DNA from: Acanthopleura granulata
Lineage: Eukaryota; Mollusca; Polyplacophora; Chitonida; Chitonidae
DNA length: 64,000 bases
Assembly (NCBI GenBank): GCA_016165875.1
Contig: JABBOT010000039.1
Location: forward strand, 2,673,636 to 2,737,635
Reading direction: 5' to 3'
Under the pieces are notes generated by a model, which worked only from the letters and a program-made list of their open reading frames with translations, was not told the DNA's origin and did not search any database. The position numbers were made by a program, and so were the translations under genes. Within the stretch, counting starts at the first letter, position 1; each line of letters begins with the position of its first letter. Shown one piece after another: positions 24,801 to 40,114 of the stretch.

Positions 24801-26507
24801 AAACAAAAGCCCCGAGAAGGCGTTACTGAATTCAAGTACAGGCTCTAACGTGTACAGCTGTCAAAATCTAGGCCAGACACTGACCCAGTTAGCGCATAAA
24901 CAGATAAAACAAATATAGTACAATATTTTAAGGACAGGGCGTATTTTTGAAATGTGTTTTGTATCACAACATTTTTCTTCAATGTGTACCCATTTTTTAA
25001 CCACGCGCATTGGCGCATTTGTCGATTTGTTGTGTAAACTGAAAACGTTGAAGAATGTGGGTATTGCACAAAGTATGTACATGTATTTATTTCTTTACTG
25101 AATTGGTGTTTGACGTCATACTCGACGGGTGTTACATCAATGTCGGTCTCCACGCCTAGATTCAAGAATATTTCACATATACGACGGCGGTCAGCGTGGT
25201 GGAAGGAAAGCGAAAATAGCCCAGGGGAAATTCACGACCATCCATAGATTGCTAGCATATCTTCCCAAGTAGGGCCCGATTTCATTTCTTTATCAGATTG
25301 GTGTTTTACGCCTTACTGGAGAATATTTCACTTATACAACGGCGGTCAGCATTATGATGGGAGGGAACCGGGCAGATCCCTGGGGAAACCCACAAGCCTC
25401 CACAGGTTGCTGGCAGACCTTTCCCACGTACAGCCAGATAGGAAACCAGTATCAGCCCCAGTTCAATTCAGAGGGATTTCATCGGCGGGAGGCTCATGGG
25501 TCATTTCTATGGGTGAGTATGCTAACCATTTGGCGATGGCGGCCCCCTACCACAAAGAACAATAAAATAGTTTTTGTTTCCTTTTTTTTTTCATTTTTGT
25601 CATCACCTCACTAATGTATATATATATATATTACAATGTTATTCGATACCGGATATTTTGTGTTTTTCTTATTCTTAATTATTTCTCAAGTCTGATATTT
25701 TAGACATGAATGCAACAGGAAGTAAACCGTACTCAACCATTATTTAGAAGTACCAGTATGAATGTGGGCTATGTTGTCTTTCGGAACGTGTTTTGTTTTG
25801 TTAAGTAATCGCTAAGTAAGCACAGTTTGCGTTTCTGTGGTGGAAGGAAAGCGGAAATAGTCCGGGAGAATCCCACAACCATCCACAAGCTGCTGGCAGA
25901 TCTCCCACTTAGGGGGCAGGAAGGCAGCGTATGTTGGACTTGAATTCAGAGCGACCTCACTGGTTAGAGGCTACTGGGTCATTGTTCTGGCATAGTACGC
26001 TAAGCATTGGGCCATGGAGGCCCGGCGGACGAAGAACATGCAATTCTGTGTTTTTCTTTTCTTGTGTGTGTGTGTTGTTTTTTTGTTGTTTTTTATTTGC
26101 CATCACCTTACTTATATATATACATGCATTGTAATTGTATTTGTGAATGTTTGGTACCAAATATTTTGTATCATTAATCTATATTATTGCTGCAGTCTGA
26201 CATTTTAAATACATATGTAACTGTTAGTACACGGTAGTGAACATGTATTCCGCTATACCCGTATGAATCTGGGCTATCGCATTTAACAGGTAGTCTTTTG
26301 GAGTGTATTTTTCAGTAATTCATATGTAAATGTTTGGAAACTCTCTTGCTGTAGTGGTGTACTTCAACTACTGGTCGTGTATTCTACTTGTGTGCTGTCG
26401 AGGTATAATCTGAATTGGTACTGTAGTTGCATACTCCAGCCATACTCTAGTTTTGTAGAGTGCTTTTGTACCACAGTTGTATACTCAACTTTCATAACCA
26501 GACCTCT
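21870..26507 (+). repeat. Tandem array unit U6
   Basis: Full-length unit of 4638 bp with intact exon. The SINE nest is at about 25099-26039. Variants shared with U8 but not U7: the form 'ttgaacaaactt' near 23797, 'tatagagagtaac' near 23843, and a short loss before 'attcgatacc' near 25642. Confidence 0.95.
22807..23527 (+). CDS. Terminal exon for a tyrosine-motif receptor tail, copy 6
   Basis: Intact acceptor (AG 22805-22806) and intact frame to TAA 23525-23527. It encodes the commonest version of the tail, differing from copy 5 only by Ala instead of Val at residue 152. Upstream intron and downstream 3' region match U8 more closely than U7. Confidence 0.65.
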
Positions 26508-29500
26508 CGCTCAAGTCCCTGTGCAGTCTTATACTGTGCATGCGTACAGCTGTGTATTCTAGATACGTACTACGTGACATCCTGTCTGATATGAGGACTT
26601 CCGGTCTCTAATAACATATACTTGAAGCACTTTCAGTTACCCACTTGTGAAAAATTCAGTGCTTGTATTCACGTTATAATATTATTATGATGTAGGTAAA
26701 AAAGATCCGGTAAAAAATAAAACCAAAAAAGTGCAGTTATAGTGTTATTGGTATCATTACTTTATGTGTGTTATAAATGTTTTATTTTTTACAAATGATT
26801 TTAATGGTCGATATTTGGTAAACTTTTATTGCTACTGTGGGCGAATCTTATATTTGAGTGTAGTAAAATTGATAAAGGTACAATTGTGGATTAATTGTTT
26901 GTCTTCGCCGGTATATAGATATAAATATAAATATGAAATGAATTTTAAAAATATATAAATCACATTTTATATTATTTTGGTATAGAAGCACACTAATCGC
27001 ATGTGTACAAAATCACCAGAGTGAAAATCAGATGAATGCTTATTTAAGTTGTTTGCATATATTTGTCAACGTACTACTGGGTGTACTGGGAATATACTAC
27101 TCCAATGAAATCAGACTTTTTCATCATTAAACATAGACAAATGTCACTTAAAAGAAAAGGCAACAGGTAATTTAACCTTACTGACTTCGGAAGAGGCAGC
27201 TGTAGCCATTTTTGTGTGACTTGCTTGTTATAACTTTACAGATCTTTTAATCTGGAATTCTTACGACATAACAGTTGCCCGTTAACACTAAGTATGTAGA
27301 TGTATTGTCAAAATTCTTTGTTTCCTTCGGATTAGGTTAGCTTTTAGTGCCTATGTGGTCATTTTACGCTACCGTTTCCATTCCTGAATATTTTCATGCT
27401 CAGAAATCTAACCAAAACTGATGTGTGCACATTCTCAATTGCAGGGCAAGAAATCGTTCTAGAGCAGATGCTAGAGAACATATAGGACTAGACACACAAG
27501 GGAAACGTTCTAACGTCACAGCACACCTTTACGAAAATGTCGCTGATCAACAAGGCGGAGTCAACAATCCAACGTACCCAGCGTCCTCAGTACTACCGGA
27601 TGTGTTAAGTGCCACCTCACACCTCCCGTTCAGCACGGCCGACGGCTACGAGGAGGTTGACTTGCCACCGCAGGCAGAACAGGAAAATGATCCGGACACT
27701 TTGTATAGCTTGGCCGGGAATATTGAAGGACGGAAACCTAGAGGAAGTAGTAAATACAAGAATCTTTATTCCAATAACAAGATTGCAGATAATAAAAGAA
27801 AGGAACTAGCTGCAAAGAAAACTGACATTTCAGACACTTTCCCGAGCGATTCCACATACAACGTTTTATCCAAACCCCACCTGGAACCTTCCGCTGCTGC
27901 TGACAACACCCCAGACAATTACAACACTCTTTATGATATGAACTTAAAACCGACCAATGAACGTCCAAGTGTCCTTCAGCCCGGACAGATAGGACACGGA
28001 AGTCCACATTTGAAGCGTGACGTCGAATACGATACAACATATAGTGCTGCGAGACGAGGTGAAGACAAAGGCGTACCACAGAAAGGCAATGGTCAGCAGA
28101 ATGGCATTGACTATCATGAAGTAAAATTGCACAGTTTGAAAGCAGCTGTTGACAATCACATATAATCGCGTATAAAACATGGGAACAGTGAAGAAGTCTC
28201 AAATATTCTATCGACACTCTGGTGTTGAAAATAATGACGTTAGTAAATTTTGACTGCTTTAATACTTATAGATGTATTCCTTGTTGTGGAAAGCCAGTCA
28301 GAGATGACTGGCGCCATGTGTAACATATACATATTGTGTTGTGTGGCAAACATTATATTCTGTTACAGGACTGATCATACATATCGGGTTGTCTCGAAAT
28401 ATTATTAAAGTTAATCGTTACAGGCTTATATTATTCATCCGTTTTCATATAGGAGTAACATAGGGCGATGCTGGTTAAAATGATTCGAGATAGCGAGCTA
28501 GGAATGATACCAAACAGAAGAATACCAGTGTGACAGACACGAAAACTGAAAGGCCTTTGTTCAAAGGTACAAAGACATTGTACACAGTGTAAAGATAGCA
28601 CTCTCGCAGAGGAAAAAGGATAAACAAATGGCTTGTACAAGTCTCAGAGAGCGATATTCTTTACTCAAGATCAAACGTGAAGACGCTTGAATAAGTTCAA
28701 TACATATATTTGAAGAATACAAACAAACAGTGCGACTTACAATATTATACAAGAACAATACATAAAATTACAAACTATATAGTTTCTAAAAGATTACAGT
28801 TCAAATCCTGGTGGATTATCCTCCAAAGGCGAATCAAGCCACGTAAATTGAATTTCACAGTTGATGTGAACTCTTGAATCGGAGGATGACAATGTCCCTC
28901 AAGTGATCAACGGTATAGTGGGTACCGCACGCCGACGATGGTTTATACCCCCCGGCCCGTCAAGGTACACTTCCCAGGGGGGACTGTTAGACTATAGCGT
29001 CTGTACTGCTCAGCTGGCGATGTATGTTTCAATTTTCGCACTTAAAGTCACTTCCTCTGTAAACTTTGGATGACAAATAGGTAATCGCGCCAAAGAGACA
29101 TGAGCGATCCAACCTCCAAAATAACGTCTTTAGAAAAATAGCAAGTGGCGAAACACAAGCTCACAAAATTCGACAAACAGAAAAATGGAGTACAAAATGA
29201 CGAATGTCCAATGGCGTGAAAGCCGAGTTCCAATAAATATCGAAATCCTCACGTGGACTTAAATAAATATGACTGCGAAACTTTCTAACTTCGCTGCTCA
29301 TATTTATAGACTAACGTAAAGAAAATTCTGGGTGGTTTGATCGAAAACATGTTTATAACATGGGTCTATCTTTTCAGAATGTACGCTCTATGTAAAGTGA
29401 CTCTAAATTTATGAAAACAAAAGCCCCGAGAAGGCGTTACTGAATTCAAATACAGGCTCTAACGTGTACAGCTGTCAAAATCTAGGCCAGACACTGACCC

Positions 29501-31132
29501 AGTTAGCGCATAAACAGATAAAACAAATATAGTACAATATTTTAAGGACAGGGCGTATTTTTGAAATGTGTTTTGTATCACAATATTTTTCTTTATTGTG
29601 TACCCATTTTTTAACCACGCGCATTGGCGCATTTGTCGATTTGTTGTGTAAACTGAAAACGTTGAAGAATGTGGGTATTGCACAAAGTATGTACATGTAT
29701 TTATTTCTTTACTGAATTGGTGTTTGACGTCATACTCGACGGGTGTTACATCAATGTCGATCTGCACGCCTAGATTCAAGAATATTTCACATATACGACG
29801 GCGGTCAGCGTGGTGGAAGGAAAGCAAAAATAGCCCAGGGGAAATTCACGACCATCCATAGATTGCTAGCATATCTTCCCAAGTAGGGCCCGATTTCATT
29901 TCTTTATCAGATTGGTGTTTTACGCCTTACTGGAGAATATTTCACTTATACAACGGCGGTCAGCATTATGATGGGAGGAAACCGGGCAGAGCCCTGGGGA
30001 AACCCACAAGCCTCCACAGGTTGCTGGCAGACCTTTCCCACGTACAGCCAGATAGGAAACCAGTATCAGCCCGAGTTCAATTCAGAGGGATTTCATCGGC
30101 GGGAGGCTCATGGGTCATTTCTATGGGCGAGTATGCTAACCATTTGGCGATGACGGCCCCCTACCACAAAGAACAATAAAATATTTTTTGTTTCCTTTTT
30201 TTTTTTCCTTTTTGTCATCACCTCACTAACGTATATATACATATATTACAATGTTATTTATAAGTGTTCGATACCAGATATTTTGTGTTTTTCTTATTCC
30301 TAATTATTTCTCAAGTCTGATATTTTAGACATGAATGCAACAGGAAGTAAACCGTACTCAACCATTATTTAGAAGTACCAGTATGAATGTGGGCTATATT
30401 GTCTTTCCGAACGTGTTTTGTTTTGTTAAGTAATCGCTAAGTAAGCACAGTTTGCGTTTGTGTGGTGGAAGGAAAGCGGAAATAGTCCGGGAGAATCCCA
30501 CTACCATCCACAAGCTGCTGGCAGATCTCCCACTTAGGGGGCAGGAAGGCAGCGTATGTTGGACTTGAATTCAGAGCGACCTCACTGGTTAGAGGCTACT
30601 GGGTCATTGTTCTGGCATAGTACGCTAAGCATTGGGCCATGGAGGCCCGGCGGACGAAGAACATGCAATTCTGTGTTTTTCTTTTCTTGTGTGTGTGTGT
30701 TGTTTTTTTGTTGTTTTTTATTTGCCATCACCTTACTTATATATATACATGCATTGTAGTGATATTTGTGAATGTTTGGTACCAAATATTTTGTATCATT
30801 AATCTATATTATTGCTGCAGTCTGACATTTTAAATACATATGTAACTGTTAGTACACGGTAGTGAACATGTATTCCGCTATACCCGTATGAATCTGGGCT
30901 ATCGCATTTAACAGGTAGTCTTTGGGAGTGTATTTTTCAGTAATTCATATGTAAATGTTTGGAAACTCTCTTGCTGTAGTGGTGTACTTCAACTACTGGT
31001 CGTGTATTCTACTTGTGTGCTGTCGAGGTATAATCTGAATTGGTACTGTAGTTGAATACTTTAGCCATACTCTAGTTTTGTAGAGTGCTTTTGTACCACA
31101 GTTGTATACTCAACTTTCATAACCAGACCTCT
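26508..31132 (+). repeat. Tandem array unit U7
   Basis: Full-length unit of 4625 bp with intact exon. The SINE nest is at about 29713-30664. Near 28405 it lacks roughly 30 bp ('tggtttaaacat...' of other units), which accounts for much of its shorter length. Confidence 0.95.
27445..28165 (+). CDS. Terminal exon for a tyrosine-motif receptor tail, copy 7
   Basis: Intact acceptor and frame (TAA 28163-28165). Variants: Val28 to Leu directly before the first tyrosine motif, Lys147 to Glu, and Ser221 to Ile two residues before the last motif. Leu28 and Ile221 recur only in copy 9, and Glu147 occurs in copies 7, 8 and 9. The pattern is mosaic and points to exchange between units. Confidence 0.65.
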
Positions 31133-34100
31133 CGCTCAAGTCCCTGTGCAGTCTTATACTGTGCATGCGTACAGCTGTGTATTCTAGATACGTACTACGT
31201 GACATCCTGTCTGATATGAGGACTTCCGGTCTCTAATAATATATACTTGAAGCACTTTCAGTTACTCACTTGTGAAAAATTCAGTGCTTGTATTCACGTT
31301 ATAATATTATTATGATGTAGGTGAAAAAGATCCGGTAAAAAATAAAACCAAAAAAGTGCAGTTATAGTGTTATTGGTATCATTACTTTATGTGTGTTATA
31401 AATGTTTTATTTTTTACAAATGATTTTAATGGTCGATATTTGGTAAACTTTTATTGCTACTGTGGGCGAATCTTATATTTGAGTGTAGTAAAATTGATAA
31501 AGGTACAATTGTGGATTAATTGTTTGTCTTCGCCTGTATATAGATATGAATATAAATATGAAATGAATTTTAAAAATATATAAATCACATTTGATATTAT
31601 TTTGGTATAGAAGCACACTAATCGCATGTGTACAAAATCACCAGAGTGAAAATCAGATGAATGCTTATTTAAGTTGTTTGCATATATTTGTCAACGTACT
31701 ACTCGGTGTACTGGCAATATACTACTCGAATGAAATCAGACTTTTTCATCATTAAACATAGACAAATGTCACTTAAAAGAAAAGGCAACAGGTAATTTAA
31801 CCTTACTGACTTCGGAAGAGGCAGCTGTAGCCATTTTTGTGTGACTTGCTTGTTATAACTTTACAGATCTTTTAATGTGGAATTCTTACGACATAACAGT
31901 TGCCCGTTAACACTATGTATGTAGATGTATTGTCAAAATTCTTTGTTTCCTTCGGATTAGGTTAGCTTTTAGTGCCTATGTGGTCATTTTACGCTACCGT
32001 TTCCATTCCTGAATATTTTCATGCTCAGAAATCTAACCAAAACTGATGTGTGCACATTCTCAATTGCAGGGCAAGAAATCGTTCTAGAGCAGATGCTAGA
32101 GAACATATAGGACTAGACACACAAGGGAAACGTTCTAACGTCACAGCACACGTTTACGAAAATGTCGCTGATCAACAAGGCGGAGTCAACAATCCAACGT
32201 ACCCAGCGTCCTCAGTACTACCGGATGTGTTAAGTGCCACCTCACACCTCCCGTTCAGCACGGCCGACGGCTACGAGGAGGTTGACTTGCCACCGCAGGC
32301 AGAACAGGAAAATGATCCGGACACTTTGTATAGCTTGGCCGGGAATATTGAAGGACGGAAACCTAGAGGAAGTAGTAAATACAAGAATCTTTATTCCAAT
32401 AACAAGATTGCAGATAATAAAAGAAAAGAACTAGCTGCAAAGAAAACTGACATTTCAGACACTTTCCCGAGCGATTCCACATACAACGTTTTATCCAAAC
32501 CCCACCTGGAACCTTCCGCTGCTGCTGACAACACCCCAGACAATTACAACACTCTTTATGATATGAACTTAAAACCGACCAATGAACGTCCAAGTGTCCT
32601 TCAGCCCGGACAGATAGGACACGGAAGTCCACATTTGAAGCGTGACGTCGAATACGATACAACATATAGTGCTGCGAGACGAGGTGAAGACAAAGGCGTA
32701 CCACAGAAAGGCAATGGTCAGCAGAATGGCAGTGACTATCATGAAGTAAAATTGCACAGTTTGAAAGCAGCTGTTGACAATCACATATAACCGCGTATAA
32801 AACATGGGAACAGTGAAGAAGTCTCAAATATTCTATCGACACTCTGGTGTTGAAAATAATGAGGTTAGTAAATTTTGACTGCTTTAGTACTTATAGATGT
32901 ATTCCTTGTTGTGGAAAGCCAGTCAGAGATGACTGGCGCCATGTGTAACATATACATATTGTGTTGTGTGGCGAACATTATGTTCTGTTACAGGACTGAT
33001 CATACGTATCGGGTTGTCTCGAAATATTATTGGTTTAAACATATTTTACTTAGATATTGAACAAACTTAATCGTTACAGGCTTATATTATTCATCCGTTT
33101 TCATATAGAGAGTAACATAGGGCGATGCTGGTTAAAATGATTCGAGATAGCGAGCTAGGAATGATACCAAACAGAAGAATACCAGTGTGACAGACACGAA
33201 AACTGAAAGGCCTTTGTTCAAAGATACAAAGACATTGTACACAGTGTAAAGATACGAATATCGCAGAGGAAAAAGCATAAACAAATGGCTTGTACAAGTC
33301 TCAGAGAGCGATATTCTTTACTCAAGATCAAACGTGAAGACGCTTGAATAAGTTCAATACATATATTTGAAGAATATAAACAAACAGTGCGACTTACAAT
33401 ATTATACAAGAACAATACATAAAATTACAAAATATATAGTTTCTAAAAGATTACAGTTCAAATCCTGGTGGATTATCCTCCAAAGGCGAATCAAGCCACG
33501 TAAATTGAATTTCACAGTTGATGTGAACTCTTGAATCGGAGGATGACAATGTCCCTCAAGTGATCAACGGTATAGTGGGTACCGCACGCCGACGATGGTT
33601 TATACCCCCCGGCCCGTCAAGGTACACTTCCCAGGGGGGACTGTTAGACTATAGCGTCTGTACTGCTCAGCTGGCGATGTATGTTTCAATTTTCCGACTT
33701 AAAGTCACTTCCTCTGTAAACTTTGGATGACAAATAGGTAATCGCGCCAAAGAGACATGAGCGATCCAACCTCCAAAATAACGTCTTTAGAAAAATAGCA
33801 AGTGGCGAAACACAAGCTCACAAAATTCGACAAACAGAAAAATGGAGTACAAAATGACGAATGTCCAATGGCGTGAAAGCCCAGTTCCAATAAATATCGA
33901 AATCCTCACGTGGACTTAAATAAATATGACTGCGAAACTTTCTAACTTCGCTGCTCATATTTATAGACTAACGTAAAGAAAATTCTGTGTGGTTTGATCG
34001 AAAACATGTTTATAACATGGGTCCATCTTTTCAGAATGTACGCTCTATGTAAAGTGACTCTAAATTTATGAAAACAAAATCCCCGAGAAGGCGGGAATGA

Positions 34101-35778
34101 ATTCAAGTACAGGCTCTAACGTGTACAGCTGTCAAAATCTAGGCCAGACACTGACCCAGTTAGCGCATAAACAGATAAAACAAATATAGTACAATATTTT
34201 AAGGACAGGGCGTATTTTTGAAATGTGTTTTGTATCACAACATTTTTCTTCAATGTGTACCCATTTTTTAACCACGCGCATTGGCGCATTTGTCGATTTG
34301 TTGTGTAAACTGAAAACGTTGAAGAATGTGGGTATTGCACAAAGTATGTACATGTATTTATTTCTTTACTGAATTGGTGTTTGACGTCATACTCGACGGG
34401 TGTTACATCAATGTCGGTCTCCACGCCTAGATTCAAGAATATTTCACATATACGACGGCGGTCAGCGTGGTGGAAGGAAAGCGAAAATAGCCCAGGGGAA
34501 ATTCACGACCATCCATAGATTGCTAGCATATCTTCCCAAGTAGGGCCCGATTTCATTTCTTTATCTGATTGGTGTTTTACGCCTTACTGGAGAATATTTC
34601 ACTTATACAACGGCGGTCAGCATTATGATGGGAGGGAACCGGGCAGATCCCTGGGGAAACCCACAAGCCTCCACAGGTTGCTGGCAGACCTTTCCCACGT
34701 ACAGCCAGATAGGAAACCAGTATCAGCCCCAGTTCAATTCAGAGGGATTTCATCGGCGGGAGGCTCATGGGTCATTTCTATGGGTGAGTATGCTAACCAT
34801 TTGGCGATGGCGGCCCCCTACCACAAAGAACAATAAAATAGTTTTTGTTTCCTTTTTTTTTTCATTTTTGTCATCACCTCACTAATGTATATATACATAT
34901 ATTACAATGTTATTCGATACCGGATATTTTGTGTTTTTCTTATTCTTAATTATTTCTCAAGTCTGATATTTTAGACATGAATGCAACAGGAAGTAAACCG
35001 TACTCAACCATTATTTAGAAGTACCAGTATGAATGTGGGCTATGTTGTCTTTCGGAACGTGTTTTGTTTTGTTAAGTAATCGCTAAGTAAGCACAGTTTG
35101 CGTTTCTGTGGTGGAAGGAAAGCGGAAATAGTCCGGGAGAATCCCACAACCATCCACAAGCTGCTGGCAGATCTCCCACTTAGGGGGCAAGAAGGCAGCG
35201 TATGTTGGACTTGAATTCAGAGCGACCTCACTGGTTAGAGGCTACTGGGTCATTGTTCTGGCATAGTACGCTAAGCATTGGGCCATGGAGGCCCGGCGGA
35301 CGAAGAACATGCAATTCTGTGTTTTTCTTTTCTTGTGTGTGTGTGTTGTTTTTTTGTTCTTTTTTATTTGCCATCACCTTACTTATATATATACATGCAT
35401 TGTAATTGTATTTGTGAATGTTTGGTACCAAATATTTTGTATCATTAATCTATATTATTGCTGCAGTCTGATATTTTAAATACATATGTAACTGTTAGTA
35501 CACGGTAGTGAACATGTATTCCGCTATACCCGTATGAATCTGGGCTATCGCATTTAACAGGTAGTCTTTAGGAGTGTATTTTTCACTAATTCATATGTAA
35601 ATGTTTGGAAACTCTCTTGCTGTAGTGGTGTACTTCAACTACTGGTCGTGTATTCTACTTGTGTGCTGTCGAGGTATAATCTGAATTGGTACTGTAGTTG
35701 CATACTCCAGCCATACTCTAGTTTTGTAGAGTGCTTTTGTACCACAGTTGTATACTCAACTTTCATAACCAGACCTCT
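31133..35778 (+). repeat. Tandem array unit U8
   Basis: Full-length unit of 4646 bp with intact exon. The SINE nest is at about 34370-35310. It shares the U6-type variants near 33060, 33103 and 34911. Confidence 0.95.
32070..32790 (+). CDS. Terminal exon for a tyrosine-motif receptor tail, copy 8
   Basis: Intact acceptor and frame (TAA 32788-32790). Identical to copy 6 in the encoded tail except Lys147 to Glu, which it shares with copies 7 and 9. All tyrosine motifs are unchanged. Confidence 0.65.
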
Positions 35779-36715
35779 CGCTCAAGTCCCTGTGCAGTCT
35801 TATACTGTGCATGCGTACAGCTGTGTATTCTAGATACGTACTACGTGACATCCTGTCTGATGTGAGGACTTCCGGTCTCTAATAACATATACTTGAAGCA
35901 CTTTCAGTTACTCACTTGTGAAAAATTCAGTGCTTGTATTCACGTTATAATATTATTATGATGTAGGTGAAAAAGATCCGGTAAAAAATAAAACCAAAAA
36001 AGTGCAGTTATAGTGTTATTGGTATCATTACTTTATGTGTGTTATAAATGTTTTATTTTTTACAAATGATTTTAATGGTCGATATTTGGTAAACTTTTAT
36101 TGCTACTGTGGGCGAATCTTATATTTGAGTGTAGTAAAATTGATAAAGGTACAATTGTGGATTAATTGTTTGTCTTCGCCGGTATATAGATATAAATATA
36201 AATATGAAATGAATTTTAAAAATATATAAATCACATTTTATGTTATTTTCGTATAGAAGCACACTAATCGCATGTGTACAAAATCACCAGAGTGAAAATC
36301 AGATGAATGCTTATTTAAGTTGTTTGCATATATTTGTCAACGTACTACTGGGTGTACTGGCAATATACTACTCCAGTGAAATCAGACTTTTTCATCATTA
36401 AACATAGACAAATGTCACTTAAAAGAAAAGGCAACAGGTAATTTAACCTTACTGACTTCGGAAGAGGCAGCTGTAGCCATTTTTGTGTGACTTGCTTGTT
36501 ATAACTTTACAGATCTTTTAATCTGGAATTCTTACGACATAACAGTTGCCCGTTAACACTAAGTATGTAGATGTATTGTCAAAATTCTTTGTTTCCTTCG
36601 GATTAGGTTAGCTTTTAGTGCCTATGTGGTCATTTTACGCTACCGTTTCCATTCCTGAATATTTTCATGCTCAGAAATCTAACCAAAACTGATGTGTGCA
36701 CATTCTCAATTGCAG

Positions 36716-37436
36716 GGCAAGAAATCGTTCTAGAGCAGATGCTAGAGAACATATAGGACTAGACACACAAGGGAAACGTTCTAACGTCACAGCACACCTT
36801 TACGAAAATGTCGCTGATCAACAAGGCCGAGTCAACAATCCAACGTACCCAGCGTCCTCAGTACTACCGGATGTGTTAAGTGCCACCTCACACCTCCCGT
36901 TCAGCACGGCCGACGGCTACGAGAAGGTTGACTTGCCAACGCAGGCAGAACAGGAAAATGATCCGGACACTTTGTATAGCTTGGCCGGGAATATTGAAGG
37001 ACGGAAACCTAGAGGAAGTAGTAAATACAAGAATCTTTATTCCAATAACAAGATTGCAGATAATAAAAGAAAAGAACTAGCTGCAAAGAAAACTGACATT
37101 TCAGACACTTTCCCGAGCGATTCCACATACAACGTTTTATCCAAACCCCACCTGGAACCTTCCGCTGCTGCTGACAACACCCCAGACAATTACAACACTC
37201 TTTATGATATGAACTTAAAACCGACCAATGGACGTCCAAGTGTCCTTCAGCCCGAACAGATAGGACACGGAAGTCCACATTTGAAGCGTGACGTCGAATA
37301 CGATACAACATATAGTGCTGCGAGACGAGGTGAAGACAAAGGCGTACCACAGAAAGGCAATGGTCAGCAGAATGGCATTGACTATCATGAAGTAAAATTG
37401 CACAGTTTGAAAGCAGCTGTTGACAATCACATATAA
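36716..37436 (+). CDS. Terminal exon for a tyrosine-motif receptor tail, copy 9
   Basis: Intact acceptor and frame (TAA 37434-37436). It shares Leu28, Glu147 and Ile221 with copy 7. Private changes are Glu70 to Lys (inside the YEEV motif, giving YEKV), Pro75 to Thr, Glu172 to Gly and Gly180 to Glu. The tyrosines and the +3 hydrophobic positions remain. Confidence 0.65.
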
Positions 37437-40114
37437 TCGGCTATAAAACATGGGAACAGTGAAGAAGTCTCAAATATTCTATCGACACTCTGGTGTTGAA
37501 AATAATGAGGTTAGTAAATTTTGACTGCTTTAGTACTTATAGATGTATTCCTTGTTGTGGAAAGCCAGTCAGAGATGACTGGCGCCATGTGTAACATATA
37601 CATATTGTGTTGTGTGGCGAACATTATGTTCTGTTACAGGACTGATCATACGTATCGGGTTGTCTCGAAATATTATTGGTTTAAACATATTTTACTTAGA
37701 TATTGAACAAAGTTAATCGTTACAGGCTTATCTTATTCATCCGTTTTCATATAGGAGTAACATAGGGCGATGCTGGTTAAAATGATTCGAGATAGCGAGC
37801 TAGGAATGATACCAAACAGAAGAATACCAGTGTGACAGACACGAAAACTGAAAGGCCTTTGTTCAAAGATACAAAGACATTGTACACAGTGTAAAGATAC
37901 CAATATCGCAGAGGAAAAAGGATAAACAAATGGCTTGTACAAGTCTCAGAGAGCGATATTCTTTACTCAAGATCAAACGCTTGAATAAGTTCAATACATA
38001 TATTTGAAGAATATAAACAAACAGTGCGACTTACAATATTATACAAGAACAATACATAAAATTACAAAATATATAGTTTCTAAAAGATTACAGTTCAAAT
38101 CCTGGTGGATTATCCTCCAAAGGCGAATCAAGCCACGAAAATTGAATTTCACAGTTCATGTGAACTCTTGTATCGGAGGATGACAATGGCCCTCAAGTGA
38201 TGAACGGTATAGTGGGTACCGCACGCCGACGATGGTTTATACCCCCCGGCCCGTCAAGGTACACTTCCCAGGGGGGACTGTTAGACTATAGCGTCTGTAC
38301 TGTTCAGCTGGCGATGTATGCTTCAATTTTCGCACTTAAAGTCACTTCCTCTGTAAACTTTGGATGACAAATAGGTAATCGCGCCAAAGAGACATGAGCC
38401 ATGCAACCTCCAAAATAACGTGTTTAGAAAAATAGCAAGTGGCGAAACACAAGCTCACAAAATTCGACAAACAGAAAAATGGAGTACAAAATGACGAATG
38501 TCCAATGGCGTGAAAGCCCAGTTCCAATAAATATCGAAATCCTCACGTGGACATAAATAAATATGACTGCGAAACTTTCTAACTTCGCTGCTCATATTTA
38601 TAGACTAACGTAAAGAAAATTCTGTGTGGTTTGATCGAAAACATGTTTATAACATGGGTCCATCTTTTCAGAATGTACGCTCTATGTAAAGTGACTCTAA
38701 ATTTATGAAAACAAAAGCCCCGAGAAGGCGGGAATGAATTCAAATACAGGCTCTAACGTGTAGAGCTGTCAAAATCTAGGCCAGACACTGACCCAGTTAG
38801 CGCATAAACAGATAAAACAAATATAGTACAATATTTTAAGGACAGGGCGTATTTTTGAAATGTGTTTTGTATCACAATATTTTTCTTCAATGTGTACCCA
38901 TTGTTTAACCACGCGCATTGGCGCATTTGTCGATCTAATGTGTACACTGAAAACGTTGAAGAATATTGGTATTGCACAAAGTCTGTACATGTATTTATTT
39001 CTTTCCTGAATTGGTGTTTCACGTCATACTCGACGGGTGTTACATCAATGTCGGTCTCCACGCCTAGATTCAAGAATATTTCACATATACGACGGCGGTC
39101 AGCGTGGTGGAAGGAAAGCGAAAATAGCCCAGGGGAAATTCACGACCATCCATAGATAGCTAGCATATCTTCCCAAGTAGGGCCCGATTTCATTTCTTTA
39201 TCTGATTGGTGTTTTACGCCTTACTCGAGAATATTTCACTTATACAACGGCGGTCAGCATTATGATGGGAGGAAACCGGGCAGAGCCCTGGGGAAACCCA
39301 CAAGCCTCCACAGGTTGCTGGCAGACCTTTCCCACGTACAGCCAGATAGGAAACCAGTATCAGCCCGAGTTCAATTCAGAGGGATTTCATCGGCGGGAGG
39401 CTCATGGGTCATTTCTATGGGCGAGTATGCTAACCATTTGGCGATGGCGGCCCCCTAGGACAAAGAACACTAAAATATTTTTTGTTTCCTGTTTTTCTTC
39501 ATTTTTGTCATCAACTCACTAATGTATATATACATATATTACAATGTTATTTATAAGTGTTCGATACCAGATATTTTGTGTTTTTCTTATTCTTAATTAT
39601 TTCTGAAGTCTGATATTTTAGACATGAATGCAACAGGAAGTAAACCGTACTCAACCATTATTTAGAAGTACCAGTATGAATGTGGGCTATGTTGTCTTTC
39701 GGAACGTGTTTTGTTTTGTTAAGTAATCGCTAAGTAAGCACAGTTTGCGTTTGTGTGGTGGAAGGAAAGTGGAAATAGTCCGGGAGAATCCCACAACCAT
39801 CCACAAGCTGCTGGCAGATCTCCCACTTAGGGGGCAGGAAGGCAGCGTATGTTGGACTTGAATTCAGAGCGACCTCACTGGTTAGAGGCTACTGGGTCAT
39901 TGTTCTGGCATAGTACGCTAAGCATTGGGCCATGGAGGAACGGCGGACGAAGAACATGCAATTCTGTGTTTTTCTTTTCTTGTGTGTGTGTGTTGTTTTT
40001 TTTATTGTTTTTTTACCATCACCTTACTTATATATATACATGCTTTGTGGTTGTATTTGTGAATGTTTGGTACCAAATATTTTGTATCATTAATCTATAT
40101 TATTGCTGGAGTCT